A stretch of 64,000 bases of DNA, taken from assembly GCA_963931925.1 (NCBI GenBank), contig OZ007579.1, positions 50,187,619 to 50,251,618 of the forward strand, given 5' to 3'. A program made the translations under genes and the position numbers. Positions within the stretch are counted from its first letter, which is position 1. Every line of letters starts with the position of its first letter. A model generated the notes under the pieces. It was given only the letters and a program-made list of their open reading frames with translations. It was not told where the DNA came from and ran no database searches. This DNA is from Onchidella celtica (taxonomy: Eukaryota; Mollusca; Gastropoda; Systellommatophora; Onchidiidae). Positions 49,158 through 59,125 of this stretch are shown piece by piece.

Positions 49158-51016
49158 CTCTCTCTCTCTCTTTCTCTCTCTCCCACCTCCCTCTCTCTCT
49201 CTCTCTCTCTGACACACACACACATTCTAAACTGCACAGACGAAATTCAAGGCGTTGAATTCTCATGTAAGATCTATTTGGACCATGTATCCAACATTCT
49301 GACAATAAGACTTTCATTTCCCATTGTTGTGTGCACAATTTCCCCACAAAAGTTACTATCAACAACGTTCCCTCTAACGTTTCCAAACCACTGAGAGGAA
49401 CTTTTGATGCTTTGAGCAAAAGTATTCTAACATCATCGAATTTTGTACATTAAAATGAGAAGTAACATTCTGATGTACGCGGCACCAGTACCGCAACTGG
49501 GTAGCCGCGCACCCATGCAACTTAGAGGGAACATTGATCATCATCATGTCTCCAGCCAAAAACGTTGTTGCGGCCAATTAGCTATCTTAGTCCCGAGTCT
49601 AAGCCCGAAATATTCCCCGAAATCCTTGAGCAAGCAAATCAGACTACATGGTGCAATGTTTATAATAATTATAGTCACTTGGTTAATTAGTTAGCTGACA
49701 GAACTTATGGTAATTGTCAAGATATGCCTCACCTTCTCCTTGTAGACCACACCCGTGGGTACCTTCCCCCGCACCATGTTTTCCAGATGCCCGTGAGGTG
49801 GAGGGGTGGGACTGTTCGTCATGAAGATCCAATCAGCACCAGACGCTATGGCAAACAGAACGCCCATAGTTCTGTAGACTTTCTGATTGGATAACAGCCC
49901 GGAAGTCTGAGAGTGTCTGAAAATAGCTGCCATCAGTCGGGATCGTTTTAGCCAATCGTGGTCGAGAAAGATGCACTTTGGGCAGCTGCAACGTCAGTGA
50001 ATTATATTACATCAGTAATGTTACTACATTGTGTATCAGATATGTCTGTACGGGTATAAGACTAAATCGTTTACCTCATGTATTATCGGTATTGGTCAGC
50101 CAAACAATATTTACGTCCAATAGTCTGCATCATTATGCAAGCGGTTTACTTTCGATTGTCTCTTTAGAAATATTAGACAAGTACCTTCATTATAAGGAAA
50201 GCATATTTTTCCAGAGGAATTTCACTGCGCTCAACAATTAGGTTTACCTCTGTTGAGTCGTGGTATCCGCCATCCCCGTCACTGCGATGTTCCAGTTTTC
50301 TGTTGCAGAGTTTAAGAACTGGAAACTTCCGTCGTGGTCACGCGTGTCCAATATTATCCATAACTGGCTGACAGTATGATGGTAGACGTGGAAGAGCTTG
50401 AAAATCATACTATAATGTGGAAGTATTGTATAGAAAGAGGCGACGGATGGATGGCTGGATGGATAGATGGATGGAGATGGATGGATGGATGGATGGATGG
50501 CTGGATGGATGGATGGATGGATGGATGGATGGATGGATGGATGGATGGATGGAGGGTTTGGGTGGATGGATGGATGGATGGGTGGGTAGGTGGATGGATG
50601 GATGGGTGAATGGATGGATGGATGTGCACGGGCTTACGAATAAACGCAGGAGAAATTATCACCACTTTTCCACGAGGTATTACAAAAACAAATGCTCCCT
50701 ACTCCTCCTTTTCAAACCCTCCCCCTTTCCCTTTTCCCCTTTGGAAAGACCAATTCAGGCACAAACTATCACATTGTCTTGTAAAGAGAGAGGGAGGAGA
50801 GAGGAGAGCAATATATCACTGTTACCTTTTTTCATGTTGCCTCTTATCCTTTTCCGAGACATTTGTGGAGTGCCAATGTATTTTTCTGTGGCCAGGAGTT
50901 CTGCCGAGTGTATGTGGTGTATATGATTTTGCTGAAAGTCTCAAGCTTAAAACGACGAAGACCATCAAAAGAACCACAAACGGCCACATGGAAGACATGC
51001 TTGCCGAAACCCTCAT
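36558..51016 (-). CDS. STELLO/DUF288-family glycosyltransferase-like type II membrane protein
   Basis: Eight coding exons on the minus strand: 51,016-50,826; 50,367-50,248; 49,985-49,733; 47,627-47,487; 45,525-44,726; 43,090-42,935; 41,697-41,598; 36,974-36,558. Phases agree at every junction, giving 2,178 nt (725 residues) without a stop. The N-terminus has a signal anchor (residues 9-27, [18 protein letters not shown]). Family-like motifs are [44 protein letters not shown] (about 150-161), [53 protein letters not shown] (acidic DD at 577-578) and VNQLWFP. Plant STELLO proteins are Golgi-resident and glycosyltransferase-like. Donors are GT throughout. The last acceptor is AAG, the least certain junction. 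Introns carry two LINEs and several microsatellites. The frame looks intact. Confidence 0.8.
37045..37165. repeat. Degenerate GACA/GGAT repeat
   Basis: Imperfect tetranucleotide units (GGAC, GACA, GGCA) in the last intron of the STELLO-like gene, just outside the last exon. Confidence 0.8.
37186..37275 (+). repeat. Dispersed repeat C, partial copy
   Basis: AAGTGTCAGCTAATCCAG, then CGCTTTTGTATCGACCCATT and GTTGATTCAAGTTTCAGGTA, matches 48,697-48,775 and 57,340-57,410 closely. Confidence 0.7.
37334..40555 (-). mobile_element. RTE-like non-LTR retrotransposon, nearly full length, decayed
   Basis: A single-ORF LINE in intron 7 of the STELLO-like gene, co-oriented with the host gene. The endonuclease begins [10 protein letters not shown] just upstream of the first ATG (40,470). 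It continues with [38 protein letters not shown] and SDHAL-type [12 protein letters not shown] motifs are [33 protein letters not shown] and [14 protein letters not shown]. The C-terminal part has [21 protein letters not shown] and a zinc-finger-like CNHCHR...SHEKSC. The frame changes at about 38,693. A stop replaces Gly in the VKQGCVLAP-type motif at about 38,442. A further shift falls between 38,160 and 38,130. The element is therefore inactive. Confidence 0.85.
40556..41100 (-). other. Probable 5' region of the RTE-like LINE
   Basis: GC-richer than its surroundings and directly upstream of the endonuclease. A minus-strand open frame of 124 residues (40,724-41,098) is Ser/Gly/Arg-rich with no recognised domain. 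It may be leader sequence of the LINE. Confidence 0.4.
41225..41430 (+). repeat. Dispersed repeat C, 3' part
   Basis: GTAAAATACAATGATCTCTG, then TTGGCTCCCTG and AATACGCGTTCAATTCTGTG, matches 48,790-48,950. It covers the part of the family missing from the copies at 37,186 and 57,210. Confidence 0.7.
41698..42934 (-). other. Intron 6 of the STELLO-like gene
   Basis: Contains C-runs with a short (CA)n at about 42,240-42,275, a second C-run at about 42,420, and three AACTAACAAG repeats at about 42,675-42,715. No other gene seen. Confidence 0.6.
43515..44536 (+). mobile_element. 5'-truncated CR1/L2-like LINE
   Basis: It begins at the RT catalytic motif ([11 protein letters not shown]) and stays open to the stop at 44,373. 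Landmarks are [95 protein letters not shown] and [11 protein letters not shown]. This C-terminal order is typical of CR1/L2-clade elements. A short 3' region has a (TG)n run and ends GCGCTATATAAATGCAATAT plus an (ATT)n tail. It lies in intron 5 of the STELLO-like gene in opposite orientation. The long intact frame suggests a recent insertion. Confidence 0.85.
45526..46745 (-). other. Intron 4, right-hand part without a gene
   Basis: GA-rich imperfect repeats lie at 45,660-45,840. The rest is AT-rich with a short GATGAT-type run at about 46,545-46,585. Open frames are repeat-driven. Confidence 0.6.
46750..47213. repeat. Compound GACA/GATA/GGAT microsatellite
   Basis: About 230 bp of GACA/GACG units are followed by about 60 bp of GATA and 55 bp of GGAT. 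It lies in intron 4 of the STELLO-like gene. The Ile-Tyr-Leu-Ser and Cys-Leu-Ser-Val frames are artefacts. Confidence 0.95.
47628..48575 (-). other. Intron 3, left-hand part
   Basis: No gene or recognised repeat apart from an A-run at about 47,785. At 48,000-48,140, short pieces resemble translated LINE C-terminal motifs (minus strand unclear; plus-strand [15 protein letters not shown]-like). They are too weak to call. Confidence 0.4.
48580..48960 (+). repeat. Dispersed repeat C, fullest copy
   Basis: It joins the block seen at 57,210-57,410 (ATAGTGGC..GAGTAATTCATT, then GCTTTTGTATCGACCGATTG) to the block seen at 41,225-41,430 (TACGCGTTCAATTCCGTGCG). The family is therefore at least about 380 bp long. 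No coding sequence. Class unknown, MITE- or SINE-like. Confidence 0.7.
48961..49210. repeat. (TC)n microsatellite
   Basis: About 250 bp of TC repeats with CTCGCTCTCAT interruptions, abutting repeat C. The Arg/Glu-rich minus-strand frames across it are artefacts. Confidence 0.95.
50440..50625. repeat. (GGAT)n microsatellite
   Basis: About 45 imperfect GGAT units in intron 1 of the STELLO-like gene, about 70 bp upstream of exon 2. Confidence 0.95.
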
Positions 51017-52006
51017 TTCTCTGGTTCCCAGAACAATTTAGGTTTCATTCAGAGGATAGGACTTACGTGTCATGTCGACTTCTGAATACTCGTGGTCAAA
51101 CAATTTCTTGAGCAAGCATGCCGTATCGAACTATTATTCAGCTATACTGAACTGTTATTGAACAACATTCGATAGTGAACCCCCTACTACCATGTGAGCA
51201 GAATCGGCCTTTCAAAAGATGTGCGATAAGTGTCAGTCGGTGCCTGATAAATTCTGCAATAGCGAAGGTGCCTTTTTCTTCTTTCTTTAAATCCGAGGAC
51301 CAAAAATTACAGACATAGATATTAATCATTAAAGAAAGGCGTACGATAGACGAACATGCACAACTTGAATGTGTCCTGGACCTAAGAATTCCTGTACAGT
51401 TGGCTAAATCAAACACACATCACAATCACCCACTATCATCATCACACACCACAGAAAAATAATGTAGAGTTTTGGTAGGTCCAACGTAAGAGTCGGCCAC
51501 ATCAATAAGTTTAATGAAATGGTCAGTTTGGTGAAGACAAGAGTGGCCTCCCCGCCAGGCACGAGCAGATGTTGCAGTGAAAACTCAGCACCCGTGGCCG
51601 TTGAAGTTTCTTTTCATGGTCTATTCAAATTGAGTCACAACGTCACGCTCATACGCAAAACGCCAAACTCAGTGTCGGGCATTTTGCATTCTTTGCGAAG
51701 CCGGATGACATAGTTAGAACATAGAATAGAAACCCTCAAAAAAGAGGCAGGAAAGCAAAATTAAACTGCCTAAGCTAAAGACGAGGTCGGCATATGTTCA
51801 GAAATAATAGTTTTCTACACTGTGAATTTCCATTCTCACACTTTCAACTACTTCCTTGAAACAGTTAATTTTCTTTAAATCTGTCGTGTAAAATGATGGG
51901 AAATGAGTAAGACAATTTGCTTTGGAGCGGTACAATAATTACATAGTTATGTGTCATCTACTTTTATAATTTGGTTACTTGGAGACAAGGCTGGATTAAC
52001 CATTAA

Positions 52007-52042
52007 GCAAGGACTACTATATCATGATATAGTAGTCCTTGC
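52007..52042. repeat. Perfect 36-bp palindrome
   Basis: The left half is GCAAGGACTACTATATCA and the right half is its exact reverse complement, with no spacer. Direct repeats CCATTAAGCAA start at 52,000 and at 52,042. The layout looks like a template-switch inverted duplication. Confidence 0.9.
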
Positions 52043-52511
52043 CATTAAGCAAAACAAGCACGTGTTGGTCAGGTATCAAGGGAAGGGGGGACACCACAGA
52101 AAATTATCATTGCAGGATTTACCATGGACCATAGTATTATAGTGCAAAACTGTAAATGTTGAGGCTGAGCAGGGGTCGACAAAAAGGGGCCCCCATAATA
52201 AATGAAAAATTTTTAAGTATTTCCTGGCGCGCTTCTAAGACTCGCTATTTTTTTTTTTCGTTGAATTACAGACAGTACCGGTATATGCGAGAACTTTTAA
52301 AGGCGTAACACCTCTAGAGGTCTTAATCCGGCCCTGCTTGGGGGCTATGGGAGCTAGGCTATGGGAGGCTATGGGAGCCAGGCTATGGGAGGCGATGGGA
52401 GGCTAAATGTTTTTGAAAAAAACGGCTGGGCATACAAGAGTCCTGAAACTTTCGTGGACAAAAAGTAAGGGATAAGTCTAGGCTTGTACGGTAAGGAACT
52501 ATTTTGTGGGG

Positions 52512-52715
52512 AAATTGTTATGAATAGTAATTAGACAGATAGATTGTTATGAAAAGTAGTTAGACAGATAAATTGTTATATAAACTAATTAGACAGATAA
52601 ATTCTTATAATTATAAACTAATTAGACAGATAAATTGTTATGTAAACTAATTAGACAGATAAATTGTTATGTAAACTAATTAGACAGGTAAATTGTTATG
52701 AAAAGTAATTAGACG
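52512..52715 (+). repeat. 29-bp tandem repeat, seven units
   Basis: TTAGACAGATAAATTGTTAT plus GTAAACTAA recurs at 52,531, 52,560, 52,589, 52,622, 52,651, 52,680 and 52,709. One unit is four bases longer. Confidence 0.9.
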
Positions 52716-53025
52716 GACAAGCAAATGTTGCGAAACTGCGGAATTCCTTTGCAATTTTTGAAGAATTCTCTTCTCCATTAAACATCACAATCTATAAATA
52801 ATTTATAGCCCAATGGCTACGTATGAAAAAAAGCTTCATGCCTCTGAAAAAAAAAATCCATATATTTTATTGAATATATTTGAAAAATTTTAATGATCTA
52901 ACTACTTTAGCTAGATTGCTTAAACAATGAACCACTTTTTAAACAAACAAAAAAACGGGATCGAGTACCAATATTGGTTTTGCAGCACGATTTTAGTTCC
53001 GGTTTGGTTGTTGTTTTTCCCCGTT

Positions 53026-53094
53026 CATCCAAGGGGTTACCGTGCTTTCATCCAAGGGGTTACCGTGCTTTCATCCAAGGGGTTACCGTGCTTG
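53026..53094 (+). repeat. 23-bp tandem repeat, three units
   Basis: CATCCAAGGGGTTACCGTGC plus TTT starts at 53,026, 53,049 and 53,072. The copies are essentially identical, so the expansion is recent. Confidence 0.9.
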
Positions 53095-53650
53095 AAAATA
53101 AATAAATTTTTAAAATATTGATTGCCGCATCAGATCTCTAGTTTTCCCATTGTTTCAGGGTGTTTTTTTCCCTCCCCAACCTCCTACCTTACTAGTTTGT
53201 CCCTACTTTTGAAAACAGAGCTATTATATCGACCAAAGATTGTCCATTCATTGACTTTGACTTGTACTGTTTTTCTTTGAATCCACTCTCCTGTGGAAAA
53301 GACCCATCGACTGCAGTGGTGATGGACGTTAGATCTTCTGACTGTTAACACGTGGGCCCCATTGTCTTCAATTCAAAACTGTATTGAGAATTCGGGAAAG
53401 TCTCGACAAGTGTGCGAAATAATAATGTAAGTTAAATAGCGAATTATTGTGGAAATGTCACGCAGAGCTAAAATTAGGGACAATAGGACGTCATAGACCG
53501 TCGCCATTTTCTCCAGTTGGATAATTGTAAACAAAGGGTGTTGAAATCGCTCATCATCACGCGGATATACCTGACATTGTCTTCTACTGAGTCAAATTGG
53601 AGTCATAGTTGTAGAAACAGTTAAGCCCATTTGTAGGGAACTCAGTTACG

Positions 53651-56600
53651 ATGGGGTGTATTATCGGAACAGTGAGTATACTTGGACTTATCTACAAATC
53701 TTCTAACGCAGAATCAGTGAATGATAATAGTAAAAGTAGATCGAGATCTACAACAGCTGGTCCCTGCTTTAAACATGACTTCCTTGTTGCGTCTATGTTA
53801 TTATCTCCTAAACCTGTGATTTTAACCAAGCTATAAGACTTTTGAACCCCAAAGTTTAACCCACAATGTATCAATTAGTATCATGTATGACTAAAGAATA
53901 GAAATTTTTAATGAAAAATGAAGCTGAAATAAAGAGAGCTCAAACAAGTTTTATGAGTACATGATCTAGACTCTACCTATCTGAAATTCTGGGATTCTTT
54001 TACTTCATGTTGCATTTCATTAATGTAAGAGTACAATAAATAAAAACAATGTATCATTTGTTGTAATTTCAGGCAGCATGCTGTTGTGGAAGTGCAGCTT
54101 GCAGTCTGTGCTGCGCTGCTTGTCCATCATGCAAGAACTCAACTGCTTCCAGAATTGGATATGCCCTGTTGTTGCTGGCAGGCTCCATTGTTGCTGTATT
54201 CATGTTGATCCCAGATATTCGGGAGAAGCTGGATGATGTAGGCTATGAATAATTTTCTTGAAAGATAAAAGTGATAAATGGGGTTCAGACGCCAAGACTG
54301 AAATGAAAAGCAGTGGAAGAAGTAGCTTAACCCTCGTCCTGCAGGAGGCTACTATATATATATAAGTATATTGGCCTCCCCGCGTGACACGCGAGGCCAA
54401 TATTGTGGCCTAATACTGCAAACTGGGTCCTGCGGGAGGCTAATATATTGTATGGCAGCGCTGCTCCTCATGTTTTGTTAATTCAGTTGCCGCAATTATC
54501 GTTTTTTTCACGTTTCTTTTTTTCTGCACTATTTTCGCATGTTTATCTATCCTGTCACCCCTACTATATATCTAACAAAATGGTATCGTCCAATTACATT
54601 TATTATGATACAACTATTTGTAACTATTCGTCATACTAATGTAGTAGTACTGACGGTCTGAACTGGGGAAAATCTTGGGGAAAATTTTACTTTGATTATG
54701 CTGGTTGTCATCTACATGTGAAATGAGAAGAAAGGGGTCATGTGCGTATTTGAGAAACTGTTCTATGTCTGTAATTATGAATTCCGATGTAATACTAGGG
54801 CATGTTGCATAAGATGTCTATCTGTAGGTTTTTCATCAAGGAAAACAGAGAGAAAATGACCCACTTTGTGATTGGTCATTGTCTTTATGTGATACATGTG
54901 GTAATTAGAGAGATATTGTGTTGCTTTGATTAAACCGCTTTTCAGTACATGTATGACTGTACTCTACGAGCTGGAAATCAAATCCCTTGCCAAAACTAAT
55001 ATCATAGTACATGGAAGCTTTACACAGTAGAGGAGGGAGAAGGCAATGCCACGATACATGTGGTTGGTAAATTAAGCTCCTGGCTTAAAAAATAATTTGT
55101 TCATTTGAATGGCCTAACTTAGGTACAGAAAAAGCGCAGAGGTCTTGGAAAAATGATAAAACATGTGTTAAATGGCATGTAAATGCAGAAAATTCTTGAT
55201 TTTGGGCCTTCCATTTAACAATAGAACTTAATGCATATCATCACAAGTACTTTATCCAAATATCATAGGGGTCACTTAAGATTTGTCCACCACTATTGTT
55301 GTTATTGCGTCCGAAAGTAGACACGATGCACGTGTTCAAAAGGACCCAACTGACCCTACCGCCGAGGTTAGCAGTGACATGCGAACGAGCGACTGACTGG
55401 CCGCTGGCTATCCCCGCATGAGACATTATATGGGCGTATTCACTCAACGTGGGACGAGGGTTAACACGATTTGAAAATTATCGAAAGCTAAAAAATCTTG
55501 TTTCCATTTAAATTGTGTTTAGATGGCAGGTGCCATGAAAATGGCTGATACGGCTAGTCCAAGACCAAAGTTTCAAAATAAGCGAAAATATTTTCCATTT
55601 CATTTAGGCCTACCTAAAACTAAAGGAAAAGTAAAAGTAAGGTTTTACAAGTTCAGATAAGAGAAACTTAATTTTATTGACTTGTTGCTGAGCACTTATA
55701 GTGTAAACATTATATATGATGAATAGACAATGGACAGTTTCCAGAGATTGGGGATATGCATTATGAACCAAATCACTCGCATGTTATATCTCCAACCAGA
55801 TGTAGTGAAATTTTAGTTTTGTTCATACTGAGTGCCTGTTGTGTTTATTGAGCCTAAAGAGTTTATCAGCTGAAGCCATTTTGAAATGTAAAAAATTCCC
55901 CAAAAACGTTATTTTCCCAGTGGCTTTCATTACTTACACAAGCATGAGCGCCTCTTTCTTTTAATGCTTTTCCAATCCCATTGTTAGACATCCTTGAAGT
56001 AACTGTATCTTTAGATTCTTCCAATCAGCTTTCATCACAGGTAAGAAAAAGATTAGGTGCAATCCATTGGATCTTCTGAACTTCAATCGACATTTGCTGT
56101 GTATGTCCGCTGTGGTTGATTTTCAGGGCAGCAAGGCAAAACCATGCTGTATTTATAGGGGCTGAGGTGCGAGAACAGGTAATCCAAAATATAATTGGGA
56201 AATACCTTAGGTCAGTTCCATGGAACCAGCCAGATTGTATGGTTTAGCGAATGTATCAAAATGATTTTGAAGATGAGTTACATTGCTTTCATATTTAAAA
56301 CTAACATACCAGAGGAGCTGACTGCAAGCAATAATTCGATAGATTGTCAATTCTCCTGACCCCACACAAACAAGATCCTAATTTAAAATTCCTTTGATCC
56401 CTCAGATACCAGGTTTGTGCTCAGGATTCATGGGTCATGGTGATTCTATAATGAAAAAAGAGACTTGTGACAGTGTGGTGGGTTTCCTGGCTGTCTACCG
56501 AGTGTGCTTTGCAGTGGCAATGTTCTTTCTTTTATTTTGCGTCCTCATGATCCAAGTCAATTCTTCGAAAGAAACACAAACAAAAATTCAGAATGGGTAA

Positions 56601-57111
56601 GTGCAAAAAAAATGTTGTAATTTTGAATACACAATAAAATACATTTTATTTATTAGACAGTTGTGAATGAGTATGACACAATACATTGACATTATCTATA
56701 ATTGGATTGCAGTATAATATAGGAACTTAAAGATTTTTTATTTTATTTTAAGTGCCATTAACTTTGCAAATCAAAAAAAAAGAAGAAAGTCAGATTGAAA
56801 GGGAAAAAGAAAAATGCCCAGGTCTTGTGTATTCAGATTACTCATCTCATATCACCTAGATTTAGTTCTGCCTGAAGGCATTTTGGAGGTAGCATGCTGG
56901 CACGCATGATCTGATTCATAATTCATTCTTTTCTCACTGTCATCCTGAAGATTATATTAGATGGTTAAAGTTTTTTATCTTCTAAAGTATGATTTGAAGT
57001 ACTAACGTTTTTGTATCTCACTTTCCACAGGTTTTTGTTTTTTTAAGGTTTTGATCATGATTGGCATTTGCATCGGTGCATTCTTCATCCCAGGAGGACA
57101 CTTTGCCCATG
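53651..57111 (+). CDS. SERINC: Serine incorporator (Serinc/TDE1 family), first four coding exons
   Basis: Coding exons: 53,651-53,671 (MGCIIGT, donor GTGAGT); 54,073-54,237; 56,406-56,596; 57,031-57,111. Exon 2 starts after TTTCAG and has the Cys-rich Serinc signature (CCCGSAACSLCCAACPSCKN), then a membrane span (GYALLLLAGSIVAVFMLIP). Exon 3 carries IPGLC, CDSVVGFLAVYRVCFA, a second span (FFLLFCVLMI) and KIQNG. Exon 4 carries VLIMIGICIGAFFIPGGHFA, a third span. Serincs are multi-pass membrane proteins linked to serine-lipid synthesis and lipid scrambling. At the exon 3/4 joint the expected NGFxFFK needs one base fewer than the T-rich start of exon 4 (57,031-57,047), so there is either a frameshift or a homopolymer sequencing error. 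Later exons were not found, so the gene is partial here. Confidence 0.85.
54327..55464. mobile_element. piggyBac-type MITE, copy 2
   Basis: TTAA at 54,327-54,330 and 55,461-55,464, with termini CCCTCGTCC and GGACGAGGG that are perfect inverted repeats over nine bases. About 1.13 kb, no transposase. Both ends and parts of the interior resemble copy 1 at 23,616-24,643, in the same orientation. It lies in intron 2 of Serinc. Confidence 0.88.
55465..56405 (+). other. Rest of Serinc intron 2
   Basis: Unique-looking AT-rich intron with no further element or gene recognised. Confidence 0.5.
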
Positions 57112-57209
57112 GTAATTTGAATTTTATCCCGACACCCTCCTGTCGGTCGGCTGTTGGAACTTTGTTAAACCTAAACTCAAAAGTTAGCAGCTGGTGTTGG
57201 GGGACCGTG

Positions 57210-57420
57210 GTGGTATCTTATTGTAAAAAAAAAAATAGTGGCAGGAGTAATTCATTATTTGTGGTTCAATTTTGGCTTTTTTTTTTTTGTTCTATGCTAC
57301 AGCCTAAGTGATAGTTTCAAAAATTATAAAATTAATTTCCCTAAGTGTCAACCGATCCAGTCCAATCGCTTTTGTATCGACCGATTGTGTTGATTCAAGT
57401 TTCAGGTATTTTTAAATAAA
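57210..57420 (+). repeat. Dispersed repeat C, 5' part
   Basis: Matches 48,580-48,775, including AATAGTGGC, GAGTAATTCATT, TACAGCCTAA and TTTTGTATCGACCGATTG. It lies about 100 bp after Serinc exon 4. Confidence 0.7.
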
Positions 57421-58751
57421 ATAATAATAATTGGCTCTTTTCGTCTTGGCAGACGGTCAGCAGCTAAATAGTGTTTATGCTGCATGCCTGGGCTGTGGGT
57501 ATGGAGAAAGTGCCTAGCCCATGGTGCACTTTTCCCCTCTCGACAGTGTTGATTTGATCCATTGGAACGACATGGTCGATACGCGTGGAACCAACAGTGT
57601 TGCAGGAGGTGCATTCCTCCGTGTAATCTGCCTTTAGGGGTTCTTCCTATTTTTAATAATTGGTAATGAATTATATACATTTTTTTTTTGTTGGAGATAT
57701 GGAGGGGGGAGGTGATGTGGCTGAATTTTAATCTATTAATTTTTAGTTTCAATTTTACCCAGGCCGCGGCCGGTACGGCCTGCTCTTTACGATTTCCAAC
57801 TGCCAAAGTTTCCTTAACGTGCACACAGGCCCTCCGATTTTTTTGTCCTTATCCGAGAAGACTAGATTGTCGCGAATGTGGTTTATGTCAAACAACTGCA
57901 ATTCAAGAGGAAAACCCACACTCGGCCAACACACTAAACGTTCATACTGGAATTAATTAAACAACTCAATTGAAATAGTTTTGTAAGGCCTGTAGGGCCA
58001 CAATAATGTATTGAGTTAGCTAAATAAAGATAACATATATATATATATAATGACTTTCAGGGTAACTGCAAACACAATATAATTTTAGAATGGACAAAAA
58101 GATCCTAGTACTAGATCAAATATAACTAATGACTCATAAGAAAATTAATACAAATTATAGTCTTCACTGTCTCAGCACACGCCAAATCAATTGCAATGGC
58201 TCATGTCATAATTATATTATAATACTGGCACTGCCTGGCGGTGACTCTAGGAGTAGACTCCCATACTGCTGGTAACATCTGAATTCTGACATACAATTAA
58301 ATGCATACCACTTTCCCTGGCTATCAAGAACGAGGGAATATCAACAATAGCGTTGGATGGTGGACACAGTCCGGGTAGCTATTAGCTGGAGCTCGTCATT
58401 TCTAGGCTCCTCATATAGATGGACTGCTCTACTGCGTCTCTGTTTCGATCTGACTCGAACAAGCCGACCACTTCGCAGTGGATACTTTTCTGCATGTTAT
58501 GATGGACAGAGCTATTGAGATCTTTTTGTTTCTCGGGGGCCTCGGCATAATGCTGTTGGCCCCCTATTCTTGATTATGTTTCTCTCTTGTAATAATTCTC
58601 GTTTGCTCCGTTGTCGTCGTCCGTAGTCTCTTCTGGTCGTGGTTTTTATTTATTTTCTGGTGTGCGCCAAGGTAAGGGCAAGACAAGTGATAGGTGAAGG
58701 GAGATAAGCAGATGATGGACAGAGGTTACGGGCTGACTTTTGTAATGTCTA
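57421..58751. other. Non-coding interval
   Basis: No Serinc exon or other gene recognised. A short (TA)n run lies at about 58,036-58,050. Confidence 0.45.
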
Positions 58752-59125
58752 GCTACCTGCAACTACCGTCCAAATCCTTGGATTTGATTGGTGCAGCCAT
58801 GCGAGCTCATCTCGCCTTCACTAAGACAGACAAGGTCGTCTTCTAAATAGCTTAATCAAAATTAAATCCAAAATAATAAATGACTGTGCACAAAAAATTA
58901 ACTCGTGCTTTCACGAACTACTGAATGTCAACAGTCAATTACAACCACTTCACACCCTCTAAAAATGTTATTAAATCACGGACTCAAGCTGCTCTGTCAT
59001 CCCTAGTTTACCTACAAAACATGTCGCTCACGAGAATAGCTCAAGGACACTTCACTATGACTAGATTAAAAAAACTCTGAATTCAACCCGTGGCCTAGCA
59101 CGGCATTTATAGTCAGCTCTTGACA
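58752..59125 (-). repeat. LTR-related repeat (partial)
   Basis: Shares CTACCGTCCAAAT, GGATTTGATTGGTGCA, ACAAGGTC, CTCGTGCTTTC, CTCACGAGAA, AGCTCAAGGACA and the end CTTGACA with 3,596-4,010. On the minus strand it begins TGTCAAG. Probably the outer part of a related LTR with no internal region beside it. Confidence 0.5.

Larger units (their letters stand above)
51017..53650. other. Intergenic region between head-to-head host genes
   Basis: It should hold the promoters of the minus-strand STELLO-like gene and the plus-strand Serinc gene. A possible coding relic on the minus strand at 51,635-51,715 reads YVIRLRKECKMPDTEFGVLR and has no assigned family. It also holds a perfect palindrome, a 29-bp and a 23-bp tandem repeat (listed separately), and a GGCTATGGGAG repeat at 52,345-52,405. 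Confidence 0.5.

Noticed and set aside
48889-49419. Arg/Glu-rich coiled-coil-like protein, minus strand
   Set aside because: Translation of a (TC)n tract inside an intron.
57688-57960. Candidate later Serinc exon
   Set aside because: No membrane span or Serinc signature and no good splice sites. The composition does not fit.
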